From: Marinobacter zhanjiangensis
GTDB taxonomy: Bacteria; Pseudomonadota; Gammaproteobacteria; Pseudomonadales; Oleiphilaceae
Assembly (NCBI RefSeq): GCF_014651935.1
Contig: NZ_BMXV01000002.1
Location: 558,001 to 622,000 of the forward strand
Length of the DNA stretch: 64,000 nucleotides
Direction of reading: 5' to 3'
Each line of letters begins with the position of its first letter. Position 1 is the stretch's first letter. Under the pieces are notes generated by a model. It saw only the letters and a program-made list of their open reading frames with translations. It searched no databases and had not been told where the DNA came from. Positions 27,501-37,255 of this stretch are shown piece after piece. The translations under genes were made by a program, and so were the position numbers.

Positions 27501-29349
27501 AACGACGGCAGAGCCACAGAATCAGGGATTTGACAGCAAGGCATTCCTGAAGCAGCTGACGGAGCGGCCCGGCGTCTATCGGATGTACGATGGCGCGGGC
27601 AACCTGCTGTATGTGGGCAAGGCCCGGAATCTCAAAAAGCGGGTGGGCAGTTATTTCCGCAAGACCGGGCTGGCGCCCAAGACGGCCGCCCTGGTGGCCC
27701 GCATCCAGCACATCGAAGTCACTGTGACCGGCAGCGAGACCGAAGCCCTGCTGCTGGAACAGAACCTGATCAAGTCCGAACGCCCCCCGTACAATATCCT
27801 GTTACGGGACGACAAATCCTACCCCTATATCTATCTGTCCCCTCATTCGGACTATCCGTCGCTGACCTTCCGGCGGGGCCGTACCCGCAAGGGGCAGGGT
27901 ACCTGGTTCGGGCCTTATCCGAGCTCCGGGGCGGTCAAGGAAAGTCTTAATATTCTGCAGAAGATATTCCGTATAAGGGATTGTTCTGAAAGCTATTTCC
28001 GTAACCGGACAAGGCCGTGCCTGCAGTACCAAATCAACCGTTGCACCGCACCCTGTGTCGGCTATGTGACCCCCGAGGAGTACCAGGACGATGTGCGACA
28101 CGCGACCATGTTCCTGGAGGGCAAGAACCCGGTCATTATCCGTGACCTGATGGACACCATGGAAAAGGCCTCCGCCAATCTGGAGTTCGAGAAGGCAGCC
28201 GCCTGTCGTGACCAGATCAACCACCTGCGTCATGTCCAGGAGCAGCAGTCCATGGAAGGTGAGGGCGGCGATGCGGACGTTATCGCCATGGCTCAGGATG
28301 CCGGGGTGGTCTGTGTGGTGGTGATTATCGTGCGGGGCGGTCGGGTGTTGGGCACCAAGGATTATTTTCCCCGCTTTTCCCTGGAGCAGACGGACGAGGA
28401 GCTGCTTGGGTCGTTTCTGGGTCAGTTCTACTTCGGCAGTGCGGCCCGGCGGGAGATTCCCAAAGACGTGCTGGTAACCACCTTGCCGGAAGAGCATGAA
28501 CTACTGGCCCGGGCTCTGTCTGAGCAGGCCGGCCGCGAAACCCGCATCCGCGGCAACGTTCGTGGTGAGCGGCGCAAATGGCTGGAGCTGGCCGAAACCA
28601 ATGCCCGCCAGACGCTGCTGACGCACCTGGCGAGCAAGGAAACCGTCTATCGCCGGTTGCTGGCGTTGCGGGACCTGCTGGATCTGCCCGAAACCCCGTC
28701 ACGGATGGAATGTTTTGACATCAGCCATAGCCATGGCGAACACACGGTCGCATCCTGTGTGGTTTTCGACGAGAATGGGCCCCTCAAAAGCGACTATCGG
28801 CTCTATAATATTGAGGGTATTACCGGTGGTGACGACTATGCGGCCATGCGCCAGGTACTCTCACGCCGCTACCGGCGGATGGTGAACGGTGAGGGCAAAC
28901 GCCCGGACCTGGTGCTGATTGACGGTGGCAAGGGGCAGTTGCGCATGGCGCGGGAGGTCTTCGAGGAGCTGGAGATCCGTGATATTCCTCTGATCGGTGT
29001 CGCCAAGGGGGTTACCCGCAAGGCCGGCATGGAGCAGCTGATTGATGCCCTGACGGGCCGGGTCTTCCGGGTGCCGCCGGACTCGCCGGCTCTGCACCTG
29101 ATCCAGCATATCCGGGACGAGAGCCACCGCTTTGCCATTTCCGGGCATCGGGCCGGTCGTGACAAGAAACGCCGCCAGTCCACGCTTGAGGGTATTGAAG
29201 GGGTGGGCCCCAAGAAGCGCCGGGACCTGATTCGCTATTTCGGCAGTGTGCGAGCCTTGCGCGACGCCGGAGTCGATGAAATCACCAAGGTGCAGGGCAT
29301 CAGCAAGGCCCTCGCCGAGACCATCTACGCTGCATTACACGACGAGTAA
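27484..29349 (+). CDS. uvrC: Excinuclease ABC subunit C (UvrC)
   Basis: UvrC makes both incisions around UvrB-bound DNA damage. The 621-residue protein has the GIY-YIG nuclease ([18 protein letters not shown], about residues 21-38), a Cys-rich segment ([15 protein letters not shown]) and the UvrB-binding UVR motif ([16 protein letters not shown]). It ends with an RNase H-like nuclease ([12 protein letters not shown]) and C-terminal helix-hairpin-helix motifs ([15 protein letters not shown]). It overlaps the 3' end of gacA, implying translational coupling. Confidence 0.97.
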   Translation: MPTESETTAEPQNQGFDSKAFLKQLTERPGVYRMYDGAGNLLYVGKARNLKKRVGSYFRKTGLAPKTAALVARIQHIEVTVTGSETEALLLEQNLIKSERPPYNILLRDDKSYPYIYLSPHSDYPSLTFRRGRTRKGQGTWFGPYPSSGAVKESLNILQKIFRIRDCSESYFRNRTRPCLQYQINRCTAPCVGYVTPEEYQDDVRHATMFLEGKNPVIIRDLMDTMEKASANLEFEKAAACRDQINHLRHVQEQQSMEGEGGDADVIAMAQDAGVVCVVVIIVRGGRVLGTKDYFPRFSLEQTDEELLGSFLGQFYFGSAARREIPKDVLVTTLPEEHELLARALSEQAGRETRIRGNVRGERRKWLELAETNARQTLLTHLASKETVYRRLLALRDLLDLPETPSRMECFDISHSHGEHTVASCVVFDENGPLKSDYRLYNIEGITGGDDYAAMRQVLSRRYRRMVNGEGKRPDLVLIDGGKGQLRMAREVFEELEIRDIPLIGVAKGVTRKAGMEQLIDALTGRVFRVPPDSPALHLIQHIRDESHRFAISGHRAGRDKKRRQSTLEGIEGVGPKKRRDLIRYFGSVRALRDAGVDEITKVQGISKALAETIYAALHDE

Positions 29350-29356
29350 GGAATCC

Positions 29357-29917
29357 ATGAACCTGCCCAACGTACTCACCCTGTCCCGCATCGTGATGAT
29401 CCCGGTCTTTGTGGCGGTGTTCTACCTGCCTGTGGATTGGCGATATGTTGTCAGTGCGGCGATATTCGGCGTTGCCGCAGGCACAGACTGGCTTGATGGC
29501 TATCTTGCCCGCAAGCTCGACCAGTCCACCCCCTTTGGTGCCTTCCTGGATCCGGTGGCAGACAAACTGATGGTGGCGGTGGCGCTGACGGTGTTGATCG
29601 GGGAACACGCCAGTTTTATTCTCACCCTTCCCGCCATGGTTATCATCGGCCGGGAGATTGTCATCTCGGCCCTGCGGGAGTGGATGGCGGAAGTCGGCAG
29701 TCGTGCCAGTGTGGCCGTGTCCTACATTGGCAAGATCAAGACCACGGCCCAGATGGTTGCCATTATCATGCTGCTGGCGGCGCCCCCCGGCGAGTTGGTG
29801 GCCCATGCGGGAACCGCTTTGCTGTACGTGGCTGCCGTACTGACCCTGTGGTCCATGTTGCTTTATCTGAAAGCCGCCTGGCCGGATCTTTTCCCGGAAG
29901 ACAACACTGGTCAGTAG
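29357..29917 (+). CDS. pgsA: Phosphatidylglycerophosphate synthase PgsA
   Basis: PgsA joins CDP-diacylglycerol and glycerol-3-phosphate in the inner membrane, the committed step to phosphatidylglycerol and cardiolipin. The 186-residue protein has several membrane helices and the CDP-alcohol phosphotransferase signature ([20 protein letters not shown] then LDPVADK). GGAATCC just ahead of ATG 29357 and the typical [13 protein letters not shown] terminus fix the start. Its 3' end overlaps the end of the opposing lipoprotein gene by 7 bases. Confidence 0.97.
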   Translation: MNLPNVLTLSRIVMIPVFVAVFYLPVDWRYVVSAAIFGVAAGTDWLDGYLARKLDQSTPFGAFLDPVADKLMVAVALTVLIGEHASFILTLPAMVIIGREIVISALREWMAEVGSRASVAVSYIGKIKTTAQMVAIIMLLAAPPGELVAHAGTALLYVAAVLTLWSMLLYLKAAWPDLFPEDNTGQ

Positions 29918-30549
29918 TCGGCGAGTTCGGATCTTGTCCAGTCAGCCAGTTCGGTAGCTAGCTGGTCGGACACTTTTCCCAGTGCAGCGACCACCGCCCG
30001 GATCTGCTCGCCATCAACCGGTAGCCGGATGTCGAAATCCCGGGTTGCCAGTGTCCTGCGACTGCCATTTTCCACCAATTGTGCCTGCAGGTAGATCCGC
30101 ACCCCGGAAGTCTCCTGTGTACGCACTTCCTGGAAGGCCAGCAGGTTCGATGTCAGGGTAACGTCGCTACCGGAGCCACTGGCGTCTGTCACCACGCTGG
30201 ACATACCTGGTGACTCCCTCAGTGCCCGTACCAGATGGTCCCGCAACAGCACTGGCGCGTCGGCGATCCAGCGCACGGTGCTGTAGGCGGACAGCTCATT
30301 GGGCCGGGATTCAATGAGCATTCGCCTGCCGGCGAGAACGCCGCTGGCCTGAGGCCTTACCACTTTCAGCGCCGGAAGTGTGTCTGTACGCTGACCGGCG
30401 GTTTTCGCCGGCTCATAGCCGTAGGGCAGTGTAAAGATGCGCAGGGCCTGTTTGTCCGGGAACAGCGCAATACTGCAACCCGCTACTGTCATTGCCAGCA
30501 CCGCGAACGTGACGATCCGCAGTCCCCGGCTCGCGCTGCGGGGGATCAT
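29911..30549 (-). CDS. PqiC-like lipoprotein of the MCE transporter
   Basis: The 212-residue precursor has a lipoprotein signal peptide with lipobox VAGC (Cys about residue 25). The mature domain matches the ABC-type transport auxiliary lipoprotein family (DUF330/PqiC): [10 protein letters not shown] near the start, [25 protein letters not shown], and a C-terminal helix. PqiC rings sit at the outer membrane and are thought to receive lipid-transport tunnels from MCE proteins. It is the last gene of the MCE operon, and its ATG overlaps the MCE stop by 4 bases. Confidence 0.9.
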   Translation of the reverse strand: MIPRSASRGLRIVTFAVLAMTVAGCSIALFPDKQALRIFTLPYGYEPAKTAGQRTDTLPALKVVRPQASGVLAGRRMLIESRPNELSAYSTVRWIADAPVLLRDHLVRALRESPGMSSVVTDASGSGSDVTLTSNLLAFQEVRTQETSGVRIYLQAQLVENGSRRTLATRDFDIRLPVDGEQIRAVVAALGKVSDQLATELADWTRSELADY

Positions 30550-31484
30550 GGCGATACCTCCTGAATGGCGTCCCGGCCGAGCAGTGCCCGGGCGGGATCC
30601 TCTTCCAGTCGCCTGGTCAGCAGGCTCAGATTACGCAGGGTAGCCTGGAGCTCCTGCATGATGGGCGTCAGTTCGCCCAGGCTGTCGAGGCCCTGACTGA
30701 CCGAGCCCTCGTTATCGGCCACCAGCGCGTCGATCCGGGTCGAGGCGCGGTTAAGGGCTTCCGCGGCTTCGCGGGTCTGGGCCAGGGTTGGTTGGCCATG
30801 ATCTTCCAGCAGCATGCCCAGGTAGTCCCCCAGTTCGTGGTAACGATCGAAGGTGTTCCTGGCTCTCTCCGCTGCGTCATAAACGCCGACCAGGGCGCGA
30901 TTGATGTTGTCCCTCTCGGCCACCAGCGCCTCGGTGGTCAACCTGAAGTTCTCGAGGGTGACAGTGAGGTTGTCGGCATTTTCCTCGGAAAGAAAGCGGT
31001 TGGCATTGGTGAGGAACTGGTCGGCCTTGGTCATCAGGTTCTCGCTGCTGCTGAGCAGGTTAGTGAACTGGGACGGCTCCGCCTGAATGTATGGGGGGTT
31101 GTTGCGGTCACCTTCAAGGATCGCACTGTCCGGCGTGCCACCGTATAGCTGGATAGTCATGGCACCAGTGATGTTCGCCAGGTTCAGCGTTGCCTCGGTG
31201 TCCTCGCGCAGCGGCACATCGCTGTATACCCTGACCAGGGCCCTGACATGGCGGGGGTCCTGCGGGTCCAGGCTCAGGGTGACCACGTTGCCCACCTCGA
31301 TACCGCTGTACTGAACCGGACTGCCCTCGGACAGGCCACTGACACCATTGCGGAAACCTATTTCGTAATACTCATAATCCCGATTGTTTTCCGCATCGCC
31401 GAGCCAGAGCGCAAACAGCAGGATGGCGGCGATGGTAATTACGGTGAAAATGCCGATCATCACATGGTGGGCTCTGGGTTCCAC
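30546..31484 (-). CDS. MCE (MlaD/PqiB-like) substrate-binding subunit
   Basis: The product has 312 residues: an N-terminal membrane anchor (HHVMIGIFTVITIAAILLFALW), one MCE domain (YYEIGFRNGVSGLSEGSPVQYSGIEVGNV) and a long helical C-terminal region (about 130-305) of the kind that forms lipid-conducting tunnels. The GTG at 31484, preceded by GAGGAGG, is the best start. It gives the VEPRAHHV N terminus seen in related MCE proteins. The ATPase gene ends 1 base upstream and the lipoprotein gene overlaps downstream. Confidence 0.9.
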   Translation of the reverse strand: MEPRAHHVMIGIFTVITIAAILLFALWLGDAENNRDYEYYEIGFRNGVSGLSEGSPVQYSGIEVGNVVTLSLDPQDPRHVRALVRVYSDVPLREDTEATLNLANITGAMTIQLYGGTPDSAILEGDRNNPPYIQAEPSQFTNLLSSSENLMTKADQFLTNANRFLSEENADNLTVTLENFRLTTEALVAERDNINRALVGVYDAAERARNTFDRYHELGDYLGMLLEDHGQPTLAQTREAAEALNRASTRIDALVADNEGSVSQGLDSLGELTPIMQELQATLRNLSLLTRRLEEDPARALLGRDAIQEVSP

Positions 31485-31485
31485 G

Positions 31486-32277
31486 TCAGTGGTCCTCCTC
31501 TGTATGCTGACTGTGTGCTGCGGCCACGGCCCGACCGCGGGGGCCATGAAAATAGTCCTGAATCCATGGATCGGGATTCTGTTCTACCACATCGAGCGAA
31601 TCCGCAACCAGAACCTGGCCACGAGACAGAACGGCGACCCGGTCGCATGTGGCGTAAAGAGTATCCAGGTCGTGTGTGACCATGAATACACTGAATCCCA
31701 GGGCGTCGCGAAGCGTCTTCAGCAGTGCATCAAAGGCCGCAGCGCCAATGGGGTCCAGGCCAGCCGTGGGTTCGTCCAGGAACAGTACCTCCGGGTCCAG
31801 GGCAAGAGCCCGGGCCAGGGCTGCCCGCTTGACCATGCCACCTGATAACTCTGACGGATAGTTCAGGGCCGCTTCCGGCGGCAACCCTGCCAGAGCCAGT
31901 TTCATTCGCGCCAGGTGCTCCGCATCCTTCCGGCTGAGACGTGCGTGTTCGATCAATGTCAGCGCAATGTTCTCTTGCAGGGTAAGCGAAGTGTACAGGG
32001 CGCCACCCTGAAACAGCACGCCCAACCGACGTTCAGTCCGGGACCGCTCCCCGGATGACATGGTCATCAGATCGCCCCCGAATACACTGATGGTACCGCT
32101 ATTGGGCTGGTGAAGTCCGACAATACTTCGTAACAGGACCGACTTGCCGGTACCTGAGCCGCCGACGACCCCGAGTATTTCACCCGGGTACAGATCCAGG
32201 TCGAGATCCTCGTGAACCCGGTGGTCGCCGAACCGGTTCTCCAGCCCGCGAACCTGTATCAGTGGTTCCGTCACCAT
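31486..32277 (-). CDS. MlaF-type ABC ATPase
   Basis: The 263-residue ATPase has Walker A GGSGTGKS (about residues 38-45), a Q-loop region, signature LSGGMVKRAALARALA, Walker B VLFLDEPTAGLDP and switch His in VTHDLDTL. The signature matches MlaF/Ttg2A ATPases that power phospholipid transport between membranes. It overlaps the permease gene by 7 bases and ends 1 base before the MCE gene. Confidence 0.92.
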   Translation of the reverse strand: MVTEPLIQVRGLENRFGDHRVHEDLDLDLYPGEILGVVGGSGTGKSVLLRSIVGLHQPNSGTISVFGGDLMTMSSGERSRTERRLGVLFQGGALYTSLTLQENIALTLIEHARLSRKDAEHLARMKLALAGLPPEAALNYPSELSGGMVKRAALARALALDPEVLFLDEPTAGLDPIGAAAFDALLKTLRDALGFSVFMVTHDLDTLYATCDRVAVLSRGQVLVADSLDVVEQNPDPWIQDYFHGPRGRAVAAAHSQHTEEDH

Positions 32278-33395
32278 CCCATCTCCATGAAGAACAGGGC
32301 GGCAATGGCATCCAGCAGTATCACCATGAAGATCGACTGGACCACACTGGAGGTGGTGTGCTGGCCAACGGATTCCGCACTGCCACTGACCTTCAGGCCC
32401 TCCAGGCAGCCGATCACCGCAATCACAAAGGCAAACACGGGCGCCTTGCCCAGGCCCACCAGGAAGTGGTTGAGGGGAATGTCCTGTTCAATAATCGACA
32501 CGAACTGGGTCGCCGAGATATCCAGACTGTACAGGCACACCAGAGCACCGCCCAGGATGCCGCTGACCATGCCCACGAAGGTCAGGAACGGCAGGCTGAT
32601 CACCATTGCCAGAACCCGCGGAATCACCAGCATCTCCATGGGGTCCAGCCCGGAGGCCCGCAGGGCGTCGATCTCCTGGTTGGCTTTCATGGAACCGAGT
32701 TGTGCGGTATAGGCACTGGCCGTGCGGCCGGCGAGCAGAATAGCTGCAAGCACCACGCCGAATTCCCGCAGAAAAGCGAAGGTCACCAGGTGCACGGTGT
32801 AAATGGTGGCCCCGAAATTTTCCAGTACGGTCGCGCCAAGGAAGGCCACCACCGCCCCCACGAGAAAGGTCAGCAAGGCAACAATGGGCAGCGCATTCAG
32901 CCCGGTACGCTGGACGTGGGCTACCAGGGCGGTGACCCGCCAGCGCCGTGGCACCAGAACAATAGCCGCCAAGGTGGTCAGCGTCAGGCCAATAAAACCC
33001 GCCAGCAGCTTCTGGTCTTTGGCAAACCCGGTAATAGTTCGGCCCACTGCCGCAAGGGACTGCCGGATCCCCCGTGTCCGGGTGGGAGGTGTCGCATCCA
33101 GCCCGGACATGGCCCTTGCCACGGTCAGCAGCAGGCCTTTTCGCTCAGGCGCCAGGGTAGTATCGGCCTCCGCCAATCGTGTCAGGCGTTCACTGCCCAG
33201 CAGTTCGGCAATCAGCGTGGCACCGGCGCTGTCGAGATGCTTCAGAGCTGACCAGTCAACATCGTCCGCGGGCAGTTCGGCACCGGGGCGTGCAGCATGG
33301 ACCTGCTTCCTGAGGTCATTGAAACAGGACAACACCCAGTCATCCTGTAACACGACGGTCCTGCCTTCAATTTTGAGGCTGCCGGCTGTCGGCAT
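32271..33395 (-). CDS. MlaE-type permease with N-terminal STAS domain
   Basis: The 374-residue protein joins an N-terminal STAS-like domain (about residues 1-100; VDWSALKHLDSAGATLIAEL) to an MlaE permease (about 140-374; TFLVGAVVAFLGATVLENFGA, YTAQLGSMKANQEIDALRASGLDPMEMLVIPRVLA). In E. coli the STAS function is a separate protein, MlaB; here it is built into the permease. This is the first gene of the four-gene operon. I see no MlaC-like periplasmic carrier. Confidence 0.92.
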   Translation of the reverse strand: MPTAGSLKIEGRTVVLQDDWVLSCFNDLRKQVHAARPGAELPADDVDWSALKHLDSAGATLIAELLGSERLTRLAEADTTLAPERKGLLLTVARAMSGLDATPPTRTRGIRQSLAAVGRTITGFAKDQKLLAGFIGLTLTTLAAIVLVPRRWRVTALVAHVQRTGLNALPIVALLTFLVGAVVAFLGATVLENFGATIYTVHLVTFAFLREFGVVLAAILLAGRTASAYTAQLGSMKANQEIDALRASGLDPMEMLVIPRVLAMVISLPFLTFVGMVSGILGGALVCLYSLDISATQFVSIIEQDIPLNHFLVGLGKAPVFAFVIAVIGCLEGLKVSGSAESVGQHTTSSVVQSIFMVILLDAIAALFFMEMGW

Positions 33396-33520
33396 TCACC
33401 ACTCCCGTACCAATAGCTTACTGATCACTGCATGATAGCGGATTGAATCCGATAGGGAATGATCCCGGCGTTGTGCGGACGCAATAAATGCCCGATATTA
33501 CTGAAACCTGAGAAAAAGTA

Positions 33521-33548
33521 TTGACGCCCCGGGCGTAATCCGTAGAAT
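33521..33548 (+). promoter_or_regulatory. Sigma-70 promoter of the tRNA-Gly/tRNA-Cys unit
   Basis: TTGACG (33521-33526), a 16-base spacer and TAGAAT (33543-33548) lie 36 bases before tRNA-Gly. It faces away from the permease gene and matches a strong stable-RNA promoter. Confidence 0.8.
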
Positions 33549-33583
33549 ACCCAGCCGTTGACGAGGCAATGCCTCCGATTCAT

Positions 33584-33659
<76 letters not shown>

Positions 33660-33747
33660 ATTTCTTGCCCTCATTACCGGCTGGAAATCACAATTCAAGT
33701 CTCTCAATGCCCACCTGAGAGCAAGAGCCAGTTCAAACGGCTTTCCC

Positions 33748-33821
33748 GGCGCGGTGGCAGAGTGGTTATGCAGCGGACTGCAACTCCGTGTACGCCGGTT
33801 CGATTCCGACCCGCGCCTCCA
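33748..33821 (+). tRNA. tRNA-Cys (anticodon GCA)
   Basis: A 74-base cloverleaf starts GGCGCGGTGGCAGAGTGG, with GCA in the anticodon loop (GACTGCAACTC), T-arm GGTTCGATTCC, acceptor end CCGCGCC and encoded TCCA. In E. coli a tRNA-Leu follows this pair; none is present here. Confidence 0.98.
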
Positions 33822-33889
33822 TTATTTCCTTTTATAATCGACAACCTGACTCATCCGTTTTGGCTTGGTTGCTCAGCCCGAAAAAACCC

Positions 33890-33906
33890 GATTCCGACCC
33901 TCGCCC
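33890..33906. repeat. Duplicate of the tRNA-Cys 3' end (att-like)
   Basis: CGATTCCGACCCTCGCC matches the tRNA-Cys 3' end (33801-33817) at 16 of 17 bases in the same orientation, 89 bases downstream. tRNA 3'-end duplications of this kind mark attachment sites of integrative elements. No integrase or element remains between the copies; 72 bases separate them. Confidence 0.6.
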
Positions 33907-34011
33907 GGCCATTGTTCTAGCCAATTCCTGATTTGGTCGCCCTGTGTTGTACTCTACAACCGGAAACAGCTGGCCTGGGAGCTGAGCCCTTCTGCCGGTT
34001 TGCCAGTTCCT

Positions 34012-34193
34012 CGCTTGAGGCGGAGACCTGCTCGGTGGAAGCGGCGGACTGCTCCCCGATGTCCCGGATGCGGGTAACGTTCTGGTTGATATCCTCCGCC
34101 GTTGAGGACTGCTCCTCCGCAGCGGTGGCAATCTGACTGTTGTGCTGACGGATTTCCTCGACCACGGCGGCCATCTCGCGAATGGTCTTACCG
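34012..34193 (-). pseudogene. Chemoreceptor (MCP) signalling-domain fragment
   Basis: On the minus strand about 60 codons encode the distal part of an MCP cytoplasmic helix: KTIREMAAVVEEI, NSQIATAAEEQSSTAEDINQNV, TRIRDIGEQSAASTEQVSASSEELAN. Upstream the frame meets a stop (near 34208) with no receptor sequence. Downstream the typical C-terminal tail is replaced by unrelated residues after ELAN. Ligand domain, membrane segments and hairpin tip are all missing. It is a decayed remnant in a 696-base gap (33822-34517) that otherwise holds only the att-like repeat. Confidence 0.8.
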
Positions 34194-34517
34194 GGTATTG
34201 TTCAGATTCAGGTTTCTCTTCCTGAAATGGTGCCTCTCGGCGTTTCAGACTGATGCAGCTTCGGGGCATCACGACAGGGCCATATTCATCGCCCGGGCTT
34301 TCTCTAATGTGACGAATCTGTAATCATGGCTATCGGCCATGTTGTCAGAAACTTGCGTTGCATCAAGAAAAACGATGTAAATTTATGGTTGATAGCTTCC
34401 GGGACACGTAGACATAACGACGAAATTGGCCCTGAATACGGAGTAGCGGCAATAAAATTTTGTTGCAGTGTGCATTGAATTTCTGGCAATTCAGACTTCA
34501 ATGAGTACTGATTTTCG

Positions 34518-37160
34518 GTGCAAACCGGTAGGCGCGGTGTGCTCAATCCTGATGCGGTTACAAGGATTTCTCCATTGAATAATGCGCTGTCACTACTCGA
34601 GGGCCAACAAGCCATTCATGAACTCATCGCCCGGCAGCGACCATTGCCGGAAACCCTGAATTCGATCACTGGCTGGATGAGTCAGATGATGCCGGGTGCG
34701 CTGGTTTCCATCATGCGCTACCAGCCGGATCGTCACACCTTGAGCCTGGTTCCCAACGACCAGTTCTCCGAACAATACACCTCGTTGATGCAGGAGCAGC
34801 CGGTGGGACCGGACGTGGGCACCTGTGGTCCCGCCGCCCATGACAAGAAAACGGTCATTACCGAAGACATTCATCGCGATGCCCGATGGGATGCGTTCCG
34901 TGAAGCCGCTGACCGGGAGCAGCTCAGGGCCTGCTGGTCAGTACCCATAGTGACCGGAGAGGGCGAGCTTCTGGGTACCTTTGCCACCTACTACAGGACA
35001 CCCACCTATCCATCGTTGAACGCTATCCGTAGCCTTGAGCGCGCCGCTGGCCTGACGGCTCTGGCATTGCTTCGCCACCGGGATGTAAACCAGCACACGG
35101 CCCTGTCCGAATGGCACCGCACGCTTTTCGAGAACCACCCCGATGGTGTTTATACCTTCGACCTGGAAGGGCGGTTCCGAAGTTGTAACCCGGCGTTCAG
35201 GCGAATTACCGGTTATCGGGAAGAGCAGCTATTAGGGTTTCACTTTAACCCGTCAGTGGTGCCTGCCTATAGACAGCAGACTCAGGCCTGGTTTGATCGA
35301 GCCTGCGCGGGGGAGTCCGTAACCTATGAAACCATGGGTATTCACGCCGACGGCCACGCTTACCATCTTGAGATTACCAACTTCCCGGTTGTCCTCGAGG
35401 GTCAGATTGTCGGGGTGTACGGAGTTTGCCGGGAAATTACCGCACGCAAGCAGCAGGACGCCGAGCTGAGGCTACTCAAACGCGGTATTGAATCCAGCCC
35501 CAATGGCATCCTGATGGCCGATGCGCTGGCGCCGGATTATCCGGTGGTATACGCCAATGTGGCGTTTAGCGAGATCACCGGTTACGAGCTGGATGAAATC
35601 CTCGGTCGAAACTGTCACTTCCTGCAGGGGCCGGACACGGATCCGGCCAGTATCGAGCAGATCCGGGCAGGCATCAGGGACCAGACCGACGTGGATGTGG
35701 TCCTGAGAAATTACCGCAAGGATGGCATACCCTTCTGGAACCAGCTGCGTATCAGCCCGGTGTTCGATGAGGCAGGTATCTGCACTCACTTCATCGGCAT
35801 CCAGCAGGATATCACCCGCCAGAAAGAGCAGGAGGCCCGTATTGCCCATCAGGCAACCCATGACCTGCTGACGGACCTCCCGAACCAGGCACTTTTTGCA
35901 GAGCGGCTGCGGGAAGCCATGGAACAGGGGGCGGGTCGGCGGCTCGTGGCGGTACTCTTCATGGACCTGGATGGCTTCAAACCGATCAATGAAGGCCTCG
36001 GCCACGAGGTCGGCAACCTGGTACTGAAAACCGTGGCACAACGTTTGAAATCGGTGACGCCTCCCCGGGCTGTACTCGCCCGAATGGTAGGGGATGAGTT
36101 TGCGGTCCTGTGGAGTGGTTGTGAGAGTGATCAGCAGGTGACGGTCCTGGCTGACCGGATTCTTGAGACTCTGTCAGAGCCCATTGACGTGCAAGGGTAC
36201 AAGGTTCACCTGAGTACAAGCATCGGCATCGCCACCAACCAGCTTGCGCTCAACATGCCCTATGAACTCATGCAGTATGCCGATGTGGCGCTGGAGCAGG
36301 CCAAACGCCAGGGCCGGAATACCTGGCAGTGGTGCAGGGGCACGCAGGCAGGGGATACCCGGCACAGTGTCACTTTGCGACACGACCTTCACAATGCTCT
36401 GGCGGAAGATCAGTTCGAGCTTTACTACCAACCGGTGGTGGACGCTGTCAGTGGGCGTATTCGCAGTACCGAAGCGCTCGTCCGTTGGCACCACCCCTCG
36501 AGAGGGATGGTGTCGCCGGGGGAATTTATTCCCCTGGCTGAGCAGACCGGACAGATCGTGCCTCTGGGGCGGTGGATTCTCAGGCGGGCCTGTCAGGACA
36601 TGGTCAGGTTCAATGCGGACCGGGAACGTGAGCTACCGGTGGCGGTGAATATCTCGTCACTGCAGTTTCATCGGGATGGCTTCCTGGCAGATGTCCGGCA
36701 GATTCTGGCCGAGACCGGTATGCCCGCCCGGTTACTGGAGTTTGAGGTGACAGAGAGCGTCCTGCTCGACGGGACCGGCCCGGTCATCGAATTGATGGAA
36801 ACCCTCAAGGATATGGGGATCCGGGTGGCTCTGGATGATTTCGGTACCGGGTTCTCCAGCCTGAGCTACCTGAGGGACCTGCCCACCCACAAGGTCAAGC
36901 TCGACCGCAGCTTTATCAAGGATATTCAAACTGACCGGCGCATTGCCGCCATTGTGCAGGGGGTCATCACCATGGCTCATCACATGGATATGTGTGTGGT
37001 GGCCGAGGGGATTGAAACTCCGGAACATCAGGACGATCTTGCCCGGCGGCTTTGCGACCTGCTTCAGGGTTACTATTTTGCCCGCCCCATGCCCCTGAAC
37101 GCGCTTCAGGCCCTGTCGGACCGGCTTCCCCACCACCAGAAGACACAAGATCATTCATGA
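34518..37160 (+). CDS. GAF-PAS-LOV-GGDEF-EAL c-di-GMP protein
   Basis: The 880-residue cytosolic protein has, in order, a GAF domain (about 30-185) and a PAS domain (about 195-310). A LOV-type PAS domain follows (about 318-440), then GGDEF (about 450-615) and EAL (about 635-870). The LOV domain shows GRNCHFLQG with Cys366, NYRKDGIPFWNQL and FIGIQQDIT, the residues that hold FMN and form the blue-light adduct; the usual Arg after the Cys is His. The GGDEF motif is degenerate (VGDEF, 524-528), so cyclase activity is doubtful. EAL motifs (EALVRW, DDFGTGFSS, KLDRSFI) are intact, suggesting a phosphodiesterase. The start is GTG 34518 or a nearby TTG. Confidence 0.9.
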   Translation: MQTGRRGVLNPDAVTRISPLNNALSLLEGQQAIHELIARQRPLPETLNSITGWMSQMMPGALVSIMRYQPDRHTLSLVPNDQFSEQYTSLMQEQPVGPDVGTCGPAAHDKKTVITEDIHRDARWDAFREAADREQLRACWSVPIVTGEGELLGTFATYYRTPTYPSLNAIRSLERAAGLTALALLRHRDVNQHTALSEWHRTLFENHPDGVYTFDLEGRFRSCNPAFRRITGYREEQLLGFHFNPSVVPAYRQQTQAWFDRACAGESVTYETMGIHADGHAYHLEITNFPVVLEGQIVGVYGVCREITARKQQDAELRLLKRGIESSPNGILMADALAPDYPVVYANVAFSEITGYELDEILGRNCHFLQGPDTDPASIEQIRAGIRDQTDVDVVLRNYRKDGIPFWNQLRISPVFDEAGICTHFIGIQQDITRQKEQEARIAHQATHDLLTDLPNQALFAERLREAMEQGAGRRLVAVLFMDLDGFKPINEGLGHEVGNLVLKTVAQRLKSVTPPRAVLARMVGDEFAVLWSGCESDQQVTVLADRILETLSEPIDVQGYKVHLSTSIGIATNQLALNMPYELMQYADVALEQAKRQGRNTWQWCRGTQAGDTRHSVTLRHDLHNALAEDQFELYYQPVVDAVSGRIRSTEALVRWHHPSRGMVSPGEFIPLAEQTGQIVPLGRWILRRACQDMVRFNADRERELPVAVNISSLQFHRDGFLADVRQILAETGMPARLLEFEVTESVLLDGTGPVIELMETLKDMGIRVALDDFGTGFSSLSYLRDLPTHKVKLDRSFIKDIQTDRRIAAIVQGVITMAHHMDMCVVAEGIETPEHQDDLARRLCDLLQGYYFARPMPLNALQALSDRLPHHQKTQDHS

Positions 37161-37255
37161 TACCGGTTCGTGATATCGAGGGAGCCTGAACCATTTTCTG
37201 GCCATGGTGATGTTCCCTTCGTATCACTCTCTGGCAGTCCGATGGCCTGACAGGC

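Noticed and set aside
33822..34517. Search for tRNA-Leu after tRNA-Cys, as in E. coli
   Set aside because: No class II cloverleaf is present; only the 17-base tRNA-Cys end duplicate and the MCP fragment are seen.
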